Part shown: positions 6,936-13,936 of the stretch, piece by piece
Layout of the letters: each line of letters begins with the position of its first letter
Position numbering within the stretch: the stretch's first letter is position 1
Assembly: GCA_963771295.1 (NCBI GenBank)
Contig: CAVYTB010000013.1
Span: forward strand, 868,001-932,000
Source: Acidiferrum sp963771295
GTDB taxonomy: Bacteria; Acidobacteriota; Terriglobia; Acidiferrales; UBA7541
Length of the DNA: 64,000 nucleotides
Reading direction: 5' to 3'
Program-made: the position numbers and the translations under genes
Notes under the pieces: generated by a model
What the model saw: the letters and a program-made list of their open reading frames with translations, nothing else
Database searches by the model: none
What the model was told of the DNA's origin: nothing

Positions 6936-7263
6936 GAGAAATCTTGAAGTTTTTTCCTTTTTCTTCCCGGCATACCGTAGAAGCACACTTAGACCCACTA
7001 ACACCGGTATATTCCCGTCTCGACAAGAAAGAGTTCCCGATTGCTTTCGTCCGTCATGGGCTTAATTACACCAGAGCCGTCACGGTGCGGCTCGTGCCCC
7101 AATTTGGCTCACATTTCCAGAGCGCATAACCCAAAAGCACTAGCCGTGTACGTTACCGCGTTAATCCCTTTGTCATATGTACGCTTTTTATCTTGACGGC
7201 TACTTTGCCGACGCGCATATTAGCCTGACCCCCATGCCGCCCCAACTGGCTCAGGAGGGTCAG

Positions 7264-7629
7264 ATGCCTTATTTCTGCCATCAGATCAGCTACACCACAG
7301 ATGCTTGGAACACCCTCGTACGTAATCCTCAGACTCGCTTCGACCCCATTCGCGTCCCGATCGAAAACCTTGGCGGGACCATTCATGCCACCTTTTTCAC
7401 GGCTGGAAACTATGATCTCCTGGTCATCTCGGAATTTCCGGAAAGTGTTTCCTCTTCTTCCATCGCCGTAGCATTTTCGACTGGCGGCGCCGTTGCGTGT
7501 ATTCAGACGATCCCGCTGCTAAGCACTACGCAGGCCATTGAAAGCTGGCGCAAGTCGAATCTGGTTCAGGCCGCTGCTGCAGAGGAGCGGCACACGTATC
7601 ACGTGATGGCGGCTGCCGCCGGCAATTAG
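7264..7629 (+). CDS. GYD-domain protein
   Basis: A 121-residue protein starting MPYFCHQISYTTDAWNTLVR. The GLY-type motif appears as LGGTIHATFFTAGNYDLLVI, with a ferredoxin-like beta-alpha-beta pattern as in the GYD family (PF08734), small cytosolic proteins of unknown function. A longer in-frame start exists 87 bases upstream, but a near-perfect ribosome site CTCAGGAGGG precedes ATG 7264, so this start is preferred. The MOSC gene follows 84 bases later in the same direction. The alanine-rich C-terminal tail is not part of the domain. Confidence 0.8.
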   Translation: MPYFCHQISYTTDAWNTLVRNPQTRFDPIRVPIENLGGTIHATFFTAGNYDLLVISEFPESVSSSSIAVAFSTGGAVACIQTIPLLSTTQAIESWRKSNLVQAAAAEERHTYHVMAAAAGN

Positions 7630-7713
7630 TGCGCTGTTTCCTCTCGGGGAATTGCGTTCTTTTCGCTCGGAAACCTTTGCAATTTCTGAACTTTGCTCTG
7701 CTAAAATTTTGCT

Positions 7714-8517
7714 GTGACTACTTGCGCCGCTGCGCGTCTCGCGAACATACGTCTGCACCCCATCAAGTCTCTCGACCCGTTCAGTGTTTCTGAATGGTGC
7801 ATCGGCCCGTCCGGAGGACTGGCGCTGGACCGCGCATGGGCGCTGTATTCCGTCGATGGCCGTTGGGTGAACGGCAAGCGCACGCCGGCGATTCACCTGA
7901 TTCGCGCCAATTATTCGCCGGATCTTCACACCGTTACATTGTCCGTGCCGGGAGATCGCCGGCAGATTCCGGTTCGCACCTTCGACTTCCCTGCCGCGCA
8001 CGAAGACGCCGCGGAATGGTTCAGCGTGTTCTTCGAGCAGCAAATCATCGTGCGTTATTCGCCGGGCGGCTTCCCCGACGACACCATCGCCAACGGGCCC
8101 ACGATCGTCTCGACCGCTTCGCTGCAGAGTGTGTGCGAATGGTTTCCTGGGCTTACGGTCGACGATGTGCGGCTGCGTTTTCGTGCGTCGCTTGAGGTCG
8201 ACGGGGTGCCGGCGTTCTGGGAAGACTGTTTGTTCGGCGAAGATGAACGCAGCGTGGTGCGCTTCCACATTGGCGAAGTTGCCTTTGAGGGCAGCAATCC
8301 TTGTGCGCGTTGCCCTGTGCCGCCGAGGGATCCGCTAACCGGCGTGATCCTGGACGGGTTCCAGAAGCGGTTCACACAACTTCGCGAGTCGACGTTGCCG
8401 GAGTGGTCGCCGCGTGAACGGTTCGACCATTTCTACCGCTTCAGCACGAACACCCGCGTCGCCAGCTCCGAATCGAACAAACACCTCCGCGTTGGCGACA
8501 GCCTAAGGCTCACGTGA
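7714..8517 (+). CDS. MOSC-domain protein
   Basis: A 267-residue protein starting with GTG: MTTCAAARLANIRLHPIKSL. The N-terminal MOSC beta-barrel domain is indicated by 'HPIKSL' and 'GGLALDRAWALYSVDGRWV'. The C-terminal MOSC domain carries the conserved Cys in GSNPCARCPVPPRDPLTG (about residues 198-215). MOSC proteins transfer sulfur or bind the molybdenum cofactor (mARC/YiiM-like). The substrate cannot be read from the sequence. The end HLRVGDSLRLT is the normal family end, so the gene is complete. Confidence 0.88.
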   Translation: MTTCAAARLANIRLHPIKSLDPFSVSEWCIGPSGGLALDRAWALYSVDGRWVNGKRTPAIHLIRANYSPDLHTVTLSVPGDRRQIPVRTFDFPAAHEDAAEWFSVFFEQQIIVRYSPGGFPDDTIANGPTIVSTASLQSVCEWFPGLTVDDVRLRFRASLEVDGVPAFWEDCLFGEDERSVVRFHIGEVAFEGSNPCARCPVPPRDPLTGVILDGFQKRFTQLRESTLPEWSPRERFDHFYRFSTNTRVASSESNKHLRVGDSLRLT

Positions 8518-8636
8518 TTTATCTCCTCGCGAATCGCAGTGGGCCAGAAGTACGCCCAGTGCGTAAGTAACGCCGAATAGGCGACCTCCGGCCATACTTC
8601 GAAGTCTGCTTCCCTGGGCACAATCCCCCGACCGGG

Positions 8637-9134
8637 GTGTCTTATAGCCAGGTGCCCTCCATGCAGATTGATTATTCCGATCCATTTGAAATCTGGACGT
8701 CCCTTGGTCTGCTGAACAAACTATTCGGTTTGTTCCTTCTTGGCGTCATCGTAAAGACGGTCTATTCCTCAGCACTCATCTTGTTCAACCTCTATGCGCT
8801 CAAAAGGCGAGAGACACAAGGAGCGCCACGTTCGGAAGAATCCTCAATTCGGGACCTATCGGCCCGCACCGCAACTCTTCGCCAACTTCACATGTTCACT
8901 CTCTATATCGCCGGGTTTTGTCTTGCATCGGGAGCCTTCGGTGCCTACCATTCCATCGATCTCTCCAAAGCATCAGTTGAGGACCAGATTCTCCTTAACT
9001 GGCAACCAGTCATTGTCTATGGTGCTTTTGTATTCCTCACCCTTTTTTCCCTTCACTCTCTCCAATGGGCCGTCTCCGCCGGCCTCAATGTTGCGGCTCG
9101 ACGCCTCAAAAGCCACCTCGAATCCGGTTCCTGA
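8637..9134 (+). CDS. small integral membrane protein, unknown
   Basis: A 165-residue protein with two or three predicted membrane helices: LLNKLFGLFLLGVIVKTVYS (about residues 25-50), MFTLYIAGFCLASGAFGAYH (about 85-105) and WQPVIVYGAFVFLTLFSLHS (about 120-142). The soluble loop ALKRRETQGAPRSEES sits between the first two. The GTG at 8637 and the ATG at 8661 (MQIDYSDPFEIW) are both possible; neither has a strong ribosome site. I recognise no family. Convergent with the phage-like cassette at 9167. Confidence 0.65.
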   Translation: MSYSQVPSMQIDYSDPFEIWTSLGLLNKLFGLFLLGVIVKTVYSSALILFNLYALKRRETQGAPRSEESSIRDLSARTATLRQLHMFTLYIAGFCLASGAFGAYHSIDLSKASVEDQILLNWQPVIVYGAFVFLTLFSLHSLQWAVSAGLNVAARRLKSHLESGS

Positions 9135-9166
9135 TATCTGATATCCGGTCGCCGATATCCATTCGC

Positions 9167-9565
9167 TCACTCTCTCCCATTGAAATATTTGCGCGAAGGG
9201 AACATGCCGCGGCGGAGGAGCTCTTTGCCGGATTTTGCGCGGACTTCTTCGGACCAGTTCACCCAGCTGCGCTCACTGAGGCCTAAAAAATGGCGGGCGC
9301 GGTCGTAGGGTGTGAGGCCGAAGTAATAGAGACGGAACATGACCATGCGCGAGGCGTTGTCCGGGCCTTCCAGCGCGGCTTGGCCCGCCAGGGCAAAATC
9401 GGCGACCCAATCTTTCAGCTTCGGTTGCAGATCCGGCTGCCACAGATACTTCGAGCAAGCCTCCCAATTCAGGGCCGGGATGCCGCGCTTGCCTTCCAGC
9501 GCTTCGCGAGCCCCACGGTATACTTCCCAGCAAACAACGCACGCAAACTCTGGTTTTACGCTCAT
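9167..9565 (-). CDS. small phage/mobile-type protein with HTH-like C-terminus
   Basis: A 132-residue protein, MSVKPEFACVVCWEVYRGAR onwards, rich in Trp and Arg. The C-terminal half (YYFGLTPYDRARHFLGLSER, then SWVNWSEEVRAKSGKELLRR) has the spacing of a sigma-region-4-like helix-turn-helix. A CVVC pair lies near residue 9. It is the third gene of a minus-strand set (10180 to 9167) and starts 22 bases after its upstream neighbour ends. Sets of this kind (small HTH proteins without a capsid gene) are, to my memory, common in acidobacterial accessory regions. No function is assigned. Confidence 0.6.
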   Translation of the reverse strand: MSVKPEFACVVCWEVYRGAREALEGKRGIPALNWEACSKYLWQPDLQPKLKDWVADFALAGQAALEGPDNASRMVMFRLYYFGLTPYDRARHFLGLSERSWVNWSEEVRAKSGKELLRRGMFPSRKYFNGRE

Positions 9566-9587
9566 CTCCGCCTCCGTATTTTGTTGC

Positions 9588-10022
9588 TTAGCTCGCCGCG
9601 CTGCTGGCCGTTGAGTTCGCTCCTGCTCCGAGCCACATCCCCCGCCGCATCTGGTACTCCCACACCATTTCGCGCACGCTGGCCTTCCTGGCCTCTTCCC
9701 AGGTTCTGCGGCGCTTCTCGACGACGAAGCCTCCGTATTGGCGTTTGCGCAGGTGGCGCAATTGCGCGGAGATGCTGGCTCGCGGATAGCGCGTTTTGTT
9801 GGCCAGTTCGTCCAAGCTCATCCACACGTCGTGAAACGCAGCCAGCAACATCACGTCGCGCACGACTTCGCGCTGCGACCTGGTTGTTCCCGGTTCCCTA
9901 CTTTCTTTACCGCTCCCTTCTCTCCGCATACGCCCTCCCGTTTCTCCGCCGGTGAGTCTTTCTCCGAACCGTCCGGCGGTGTTCAAGAAATTCTCAAACT
10001 TGCGCGTCGCGCCGATGGTCAC
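9588..10022 (-). CDS. winged-helix-like small protein of mobile cassette
   Basis: A 144-residue protein beginning MTIGATRKFENFLNTAGRFG (GTG start). A Gly/Arg/Glu-rich linker is followed by a winged-helix segment: VMLLAAFHDVWMSLDELANK, TRYPRASISAQLRHLRKRQY, then the wing GGFVVEKRRR. A conserved-looking tail follows (EMVWEYQMRRG). Its GTG overlaps the stop of the 53-residue acidic protein by four bases (GTGA), so translation is coupled. It is a likely DNA-binding regulator or replication accessory protein of a mobile element; the palindromes at 10184-10215 would be natural targets. Confidence 0.6.
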   Translation of the reverse strand: MTIGATRKFENFLNTAGRFGERLTGGETGGRMRREGSGKESREPGTTRSQREVVRDVMLLAAFHDVWMSLDELANKTRYPRASISAQLRHLRKRQYGGFVVEKRRRTWEEARKASVREMVWEYQMRRGMWLGAGANSTASSAAS

Positions 10023-10180
10023 TGCTCGTCGCTATCAGGCTGCTCGTCGTCCTCATCGACTTCCTCATCAATCTCGAGCCAGGAGGTGCGGTCCGGGTCC
10101 TCGTAATCGCCGGCGCAGGCGCTGCAGGCATTGCGGGAGTCCTGGGAGTTTTTCACACTTTTCCACAGGTTAGTAACCAT
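10019..10180 (-). CDS. 53-residue acidic CxxC protein
   Basis: A short ORF starting ATG 10180 (MVTNLWKSVKNSQDSRNACS), then ACAGDYEDPD and an Asp/Glu-rich tail (EIDEEVDEDDEQPDSDEQ). Twenty of the last 30 or so residues are acidic or amidated, and one CSAC pair may bind metal. It is supported by the four-base overlap with the next gene and by its place directly after the palindromes. It could be a DNA mimic or a regulatory partner of the winged-helix protein. This is speculation; the ORF is short. Confidence 0.45.
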   Translation of the reverse strand: MVTNLWKSVKNSQDSRNACSACAGDYEDPDRTSWLEIDEEVDEDDEQPDSDEQ

Positions 10181-10183
10181 CGC

Positions 10184-10215
10184 ATTACTAGTAATCCGTA
10201 GGTATATACATGTAT
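10184..10215. promoter_or_regulatory. two perfect palindromes between divergent genes
   Basis: ATTACTAGTAAT (10184-10195) and ATACATGTAT (10206-10215) are perfect palindromes whose centres are about 21 bases apart, or two helical turns. They lie just upstream of the acidic-protein ATG (10180, minus) and about 45 bases from the plus-strand start at 10258. Candidate operators for the cassette regulator. Confidence 0.5.
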
Positions 10216-10257
10216 GGTTATTACCATTCGTGATAACTCATCGCTCCTGAGGCCCTC

Positions 10258-10575
10258 TTGTCCACTTCGCGTACCCAGCCCCCGTGGGAATTCCTTCTCA
10301 CGACTTCGCGCAATACCCTGCAGAGTTATGAGCGTTCGCGCCTCAGCCACGCCGCCAATTTGCGGAAGGAGATCTCGTCGCTTCTCGATCAGTGGCTCGA
10401 CGAAAACACCGCTGCCAACCTGGCGCGGTGGTTGATCCGGCAGCGCGAAGTGTCGGTCCTCGGGCCGGAGCAGCCGGCCGCAGCCGAAACAACCGCCGCC
10501 AGCGGCGAATGCGTGTCCGATAATCTTTTGCCGGACCGACCCGCTCCGCACAACGGTTCCCGTCGAGGTGCGTAA
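10258..10575 (+). CDS. hypothetical helical protein divergent from mobile cassette
   Basis: A 105-residue ORF from TTG 10258 (CTGAGG upstream) reading MSTSRTQPPWEFLLTTSRNT. A helical block follows, ANLRKEISSLLDQWLDENTA and ANLARWLIRQREVSVL, then a disordered Pro/Ala/Glu tail. The amphipathic block looks genuine, and the gene shares the palindromic intergenic region with the minus-strand cassette. A long minus-strand frame also covers this stretch but has no domain-like sequence, so the plus reading is preferred. No family known. Confidence 0.35.
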   Translation: MSTSRTQPPWEFLLTTSRNTLQSYERSRLSHAANLRKEISSLLDQWLDENTAANLARWLIRQREVSVLGPEQPAAAETTAASGECVSDNLLPDRPAPHNGSRRGA

Positions 10576-10960
10576 GGTATTACCGCCCCGGCGCTGATTT
10601 TCTTTTGATTCCTGGTACTCTTCGGCCCATGGTTCCTTCACCTGCCGCGCAGGCAGAGGTGTGCTTTGTTCGATGATGCTGTTTGGTGGTTCGACTTGCG
10701 CTCGTCGCCCTGGTCTCGCCGCATCGCTTCCCCGTGTCCGCGGCCCATTCACCAGGGCCGTTGCTTTTCGTGTCTTCACATACCATCTCGCTAACTTACG
10801 TCGTGATATCTGTATAGTATTAGAGGACACAGAAAGCGAGACACACCCGTGACGCCGGGCGCGGACCAGCCTTTGGTTGGCATTCGCTGATAGGGACAAA
10901 AAAAGATGCCCCGGACTGCGCCGGGGCATCTTCGTAGATCTTAGTTAAACTTAAGCTGTT
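10576..10960. other. intergenic region without supportable gene
   Basis: Open frames exist on both strands (for example minus 10580-10786), but they are Arg/Thr/Lys-rich, lack ribosome sites and resemble no family. An AT-rich patch (about 10805-10830, TAATACTATAC on the minus strand) may be a weak promoter. The right end holds the terminator of the ferredoxin gene. Confidence 0.4.
10898..10932 (-). terminator. intrinsic terminator of the ferredoxin-type gene
   Basis: Perfect 12-base stem AAGATGCCCCGG / CCGGGGCATCTT with a 6-base loop. On the minus strand it is followed by TTTTTTT. It lies 28 bases after the stop of the gene at 10961. Confidence 0.85.
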
Positions 10961-11455
10961 CTATTCGTGACTAACTTGCGCCAATGAACCGGCCGGCGGC
11001 TTGCCTCCGGTGCTTTCGAGCATCTGCTCCTTGCGGTACACGAGCGAATTGATGTCGTAGGTGGCGAGTTCAAATCCGTGCCCGTGGGTGATGGCGTCCG
11101 TCGGACAGGCTTCGACGCAGTACCCGCAGAAGATGCAGCGCGAATAGTCGATGTTATAAACCTTCGCATAGCGCTCGCCCGCCGAGATGCGGGTTGCATC
11201 GGTGTTTTCCGCGGCTTCGATGTAAATGCAGTTCGAGGGGCAAGCGGCGGCGCACAGGAAGCATCCGACGCACTTCTCCAAGCCGGACTCGTCGCGGTGC
11301 AAAACGTGAATGCCGCGGTAGCGAGGCTGGAAATTGACGGGCTGGTGCGGATAATTTTCGGTCACCGTTTTGCGCAGCATGTTCTTCATGGTGACGCTGA
11401 AGCCCTTGACCAGAGCGATGGTGCTTTCCCCGACTTCTCTTATGAGCGATGCCAT
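10961..11455 (-). CDS. NuoI-like 2x[4Fe-4S] ferredoxin
   Basis: A 164-residue protein with two CxxCxxCxxxCP motifs: CVGCFLCAAACPSNC and CIFCGYCVEACPTDAI. It also has the NuoI-type N-terminus (YPHQPVNFQPRYRG) and the arginine-rich bridge RYAKVYNIDYSRC. This is the fold of NADH:quinone oxidoreductase subunit I, which passes electrons between Fe-S clusters at the membrane arm. No other nuo genes are in the window, so it is an orphan copy. ATG 11455 (MASLIREVGEST) is preferred over a TTG 18 bases upstream. YpdA lies 155 bases upstream on the same strand. Whether it serves complex I or another ferredoxin reaction is open. Confidence 0.85.
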   Translation of the reverse strand: MASLIREVGESTIALVKGFSVTMKNMLRKTVTENYPHQPVNFQPRYRGIHVLHRDESGLEKCVGCFLCAAACPSNCIYIEAAENTDATRISAGERYAKVYNIDYSRCIFCGYCVEACPTDAITHGHGFELATYDINSLVYRKEQMLESTGGKPPAGSLAQVSHE

Positions 11456-11520
11456 AGGGGACCAGTTTAACAAACCGAGTTGCGGTGGGGCAAACGGTCA
11501 GTGGGCGAGGCAGAGTACAC

Positions 11521-11545
11521 CAGATCCTCGCTTCGCTCGGGATGA
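11521..11545. repeat. fragment of dispersed CTCGCTTCGCTCGGGATGA repeat
   Basis: CAGATCCTCGCTTCGCTCGGGATGAG. The same element appears at 22647, 45144 and, as a full inverted repeat, at 50925-51016. Confidence 0.5.
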
Positions 11546-11589
11546 GATTGCGGGAATCGTCAGGCAATAGCCACGTACAACGCAAAAGC

Positions 11590-11615
11590 ACCGGTCCAAA
11601 GACGCGCCACTACAA
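11590..11615. repeat. short palindromic repeat (class B, ACCGGTCTAAAGACC type)
   Basis: ACCGGTCCAAAGACGCGCCA followed by CTACAA. It overlaps the last codons of the ypdA-like gene. Relatives at 25066 and 51097. Confidence 0.5.
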
Positions 11616-12587
11616 GATCTTTTTTAGGGCTTCTACGATTTGCTTGCCGTGGAAGCGACCATTCTCGATGAAGATTTCTCCGGTGTGGCGGCCGCCGATT
11701 ACGACTCCGGCGAGGTAAATACCCTTCACGTTGCTCTCGAGCGTTTCCGGGTTCAAGTCGGGCTTGCGGGTTTCTTTGTCGAGGCGCACGCCCAAGCTCT
11801 CGATGAACTCGAAATCGGGATGATAGCCAGTAAGCGCAAAGACATGTTTTACCGGAAGTAATCTGGTGTCCTTCCCTTCCTCGAGCAGCACGCCTTCCCG
11901 GGTGAATTCTTTGATTTTGCAATTGAAGAGCGCCTTGATCTGGCCAGCTTTGATGCGGTTCTCGATGTCGGGCTTGACCCAATATTTCAGCGAGGCGCCC
12001 AGATGCGCGCTGCGGACCAGCAATGTCACATGCGCGCCATTGCGAAATAAATCCAGAGCCGTTTCCACCGCGGAGTTTTTCCCGCCGATTACCGCGACGT
12101 CCTGTTCCCAGAATTCATGGGGCTCGGTGTAATAGTGACTGACGTTAGGAAGGTGTTCGCCCGGGACACCGAGTTCATTCGGCAGATCGTAATAGCCGGT
12201 GGCCACTACGAGTTTCTTGCAACCGTAGCGCGTTTCCTGCCCGTCCTGCGTTTCGCCTACGACCACAAAAGCACCGTCATGACCCTCGACGTGCAGCACG
12301 CGTTCAAACAGGCGCAACTCCAATTTATAGTGCTCAGCTGCCTTCCGGTAATACTTCAAAGCTTCCGTGCGCGTGGGCTTTTCGCCGCCGCAGACCATCG
12401 GGAGATCGCCGATTTCCAGTAATTCCGGCGTAGTGAAGAACACCATGTTCACGGGATAGTGGTAAATGGAATTACACAAGCAGCCCTTGTCGATCACCAG
12501 CGGATGCATGCCGGCGCGTTTCGCTTCGATCGCGCATGCCAGGCCGGTCGGGCCGGCGCCCACACAGATCATGTCGTAGTTTTTCAT
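11610..12587 (-). CDS. ypdA: YpdA-family putative bacillithiol disulfide reductase
   Basis: A 325-residue FAD/NAD(P)-binding protein of the YpdA (Bdr) type. The N-terminal FAD-binding motif is MICVGAGPTGLACAIEAKRA. The family-typical CNSIYHYPVNMVFFTTPELL segment follows near residue 38. A second nucleotide-binding motif is VAVIGGKNSAVETALDLFRN (about 160-180), and the end is GVVIGGRHTGEIFIENGRFH. YpdA reduces bacillithiol disulfide with NADPH. The Cys near position 38 matches the conserved cysteine of the family. The bacillithiol synthesis genes are not in the window. A ferredoxin-type gene follows downstream. Confidence 0.88.
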   Translation of the reverse strand: MKNYDMICVGAGPTGLACAIEAKRAGMHPLVIDKGCLCNSIYHYPVNMVFFTTPELLEIGDLPMVCGGEKPTRTEALKYYRKAAEHYKLELRLFERVLHVEGHDGAFVVVGETQDGQETRYGCKKLVVATGYYDLPNELGVPGEHLPNVSHYYTEPHEFWEQDVAVIGGKNSAVETALDLFRNGAHVTLLVRSAHLGASLKYWVKPDIENRIKAGQIKALFNCKIKEFTREGVLLEEGKDTRLLPVKHVFALTGYHPDFEFIESLGVRLDKETRKPDLNPETLESNVKGIYLAGVVIGGRHTGEIFIENGRFHGKQIVEALKKIL

Positions 12588-12785
12588 ATCCTCGTTTAGC
12601 AGCCGCTCTTCTTAGACTCAGCACCGCGAACCACAGGCGGCCGCGCTCCAGCATGCATTTACGCAGCTATTTGAGTCTGCCCGTACATTGAAGGTTATGC
12701 AAACAATACGGACCATCGAACTTGCATCTCTCTGAATCCGTGCTCGCAGAAGTTGCTATACTCGCCGCGTGTCCAGCTCCATCAG

Positions 12786-13382
12786 ATGTACCGCCCTGTT
12801 CTTCGCCATTTCAGCTTCTGCCTGCTCGGCGTCCTGCCCGACGCATCGGTCACTGTATTTTGCCTAGACAGAGCCTTTGGAACAGAAACGAACGGCGATG
12901 GAGCGTTCGAGTTCGCAGAACTGCCTCCAGGCACTTATTCGGTATGGGTGACGCGTGAATCTTTTGTATCTCAGACCATCGAAACCGTGCAAATCGTCGA
13001 CGGACAAACTCGACAAATCGCCATTACTCTGAAGATCGCGTCGACGTCCTGTTTTCCGGAAGCAAGCACCTCTTATGAGAAGAGATCCGACGACGTGAAT
13101 TTGGCTGGGAAGGTCAGCGGATCATGCGACGGTCCGCTAAAAGGAGCAACCATCAAGCTCACTCCGATGCCGTCCGGACAGAACCGCGCCACGACCACGC
13201 GCCAAGACGGCACGTTCCAGTTCAGCGGGCTTGAGCCTGGTAGATATAAGCTACAGGCAACACATCGGGGTTATTCGGGAGCGTCTGTCACCGAACTCTG
13301 GATTACCCGTGAAAACCTTACTCGTATCGCCGTAATCTCTTTGATCAAATCGGGAGGCCCCAGGGTTATTATCTGCCAGTGA
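12786..13382 (+). CDS. carboxypeptidase-regulatory-like (CarbopepD) domain protein, N-terminus doubtful
   Basis: Contains two CarbopepD-type beta-sandwich repeats: NGDGAFEFAELPPGTYSVWV (first) and RQDGTFQFSGLEPGRYKLQA (second). Such modules are typically exported and surface-associated in Acidobacteriota. The ATG at 12786 gives no clear signal peptide. A different frame starting at GTG 12769 reads SSSIRCTALFFAISASACSA, a good signal peptide. A one-base loss near 12820-12840 would join it to the domain frame, so the gene is probably frameshifted or misassembled at its 5' end. Domain identity is solid; the start is not. Confidence 0.6.
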   Translation: MYRPVLRHFSFCLLGVLPDASVTVFCLDRAFGTETNGDGAFEFAELPPGTYSVWVTRESFVSQTIETVQIVDGQTRQIAITLKIASTSCFPEASTSYEKRSDDVNLAGKVSGSCDGPLKGATIKLTPMPSGQNRATTTRQDGTFQFSGLEPGRYKLQATHRGYSGASVTELWITRENLTRIAVISLIKSGGPRVIICQ

Positions 13383-13443
13383 AAGTTTGCAGCCGGTGTG
13401 GCTTTCAGCCCTTAAGTTTTGACCTTGAACGGTGAACTCACTT

Positions 13444-13779
13444 TCACTGCTGAGCTGGCATCTCCAGAATCTCGACTAGCGCCATGCGAAAGTCTTCCAG
13501 TTGCTTCAGCCGGTCTTGCGTTGCAGGAATTTCTTTCTTCTTCCACACAAACACATCGCCGGACGGTTTTTTCAGGCGGACGCTCAAATTTCCTTCCACT
13601 AAAAAAGTTGCAGGAGCCAGTAAACGCAGGCCGCCATTTTCCACCGGAGCGAGCACGGCCGCACATTCGCCGCGGTGCACGCACAAGGCATTTTCGTAGG
13701 GTGGAATGGCAATCGGCCGGAATCCCGCCACAAACAGGTGTTCCAGCACCTCCATTTGCCTTTGCGTCAGCTCCAGCAT
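13444..13779 (-). CDS. conserved hypothetical protein, 111 residues
   Basis: Reads MLELTQRQMEVLEHLFVAGF with a following beta-rich part (ALCVHRGECAAVLAPVENGG, LRLLAPATFLVEGNLSVRLK) and a charged helical end (RLKQLEDFRMALVEILEMPA). The helix-then-beta layout and VHRGECAAVL look conserved, but I cannot name the family. It lies downstream of parB in the same direction, separated from it by a terminator, so it is probably its own unit. Confidence 0.6.
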   Translation of the reverse strand: MLELTQRQMEVLEHLFVAGFRPIAIPPYENALCVHRGECAAVLAPVENGGLRLLAPATFLVEGNLSVRLKKPSGDVFVWKKKEIPATQDRLKQLEDFRMALVEILEMPAQQ

Positions 13780-13862
13780 GCGCCCAAATTATACACGCAC
13801 CAAATCGCCAGGCACGCACCTCAGACGGTAAGCATGGGTTCCCTGCCCTCCCGCTGTGTGCA

Positions 13863-13890
13863 AAATAAAAGGCGCGACCGAAGCCGCGCC
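13863..13890 (-). terminator. intrinsic terminator of parAB
   Basis: Minus strand: GGCGCGGCTTCGGTCGCGCC hairpin followed by TTTTATTTT, starting 46 bases after the parB stop. Confidence 0.8.
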
Positions 13891-13896
13891 CTCGCC

Positions 13897-13924
13897 TTTA
13901 AACTTAAAACTTACAACTGAAAAC
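13897..13924. repeat. AAGTTTTAAGTT-type low-complexity repeat
   Basis: On the minus strand TTTTCAGTTGTAAGTTTTAA, then GTTTAAAG. Close to the run at 23115-23149 (TTTTCAGTTGTCAGTTATAA). Confidence 0.5.
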
Positions 13925-13936
13925 CGACGACTTCTC

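Larger units (their letters stand above)
6742..7263. other. 522-base region without a supportable gene
   Basis: Contains a minus-strand promoter (6908-6935) followed within about 25 bases by an intrinsic terminator (6853-6884), both upstream of the gene at 6741. To the right, 6936-7263 has no conserved-looking ORF. A plus frame at 6899-7129 has no ribosome site and no domain. The GYD-protein ribosome site begins at about 7253. Confidence 0.5.

Noticed and set aside
6899..7129. Plus-strand ORF of 76 codons.
   Set aside because: No ribosome site, no domain-like pattern, and it overlaps the minus-strand promoter.
10153..10929. Long minus-strand ORF of 258 codons over 10258-10575.
   Set aside because: Arg/Pro-rich with no recognisable motif, runs through the palindromes and the terminator at 10898, and looks like the shadow of the plus-strand gene.
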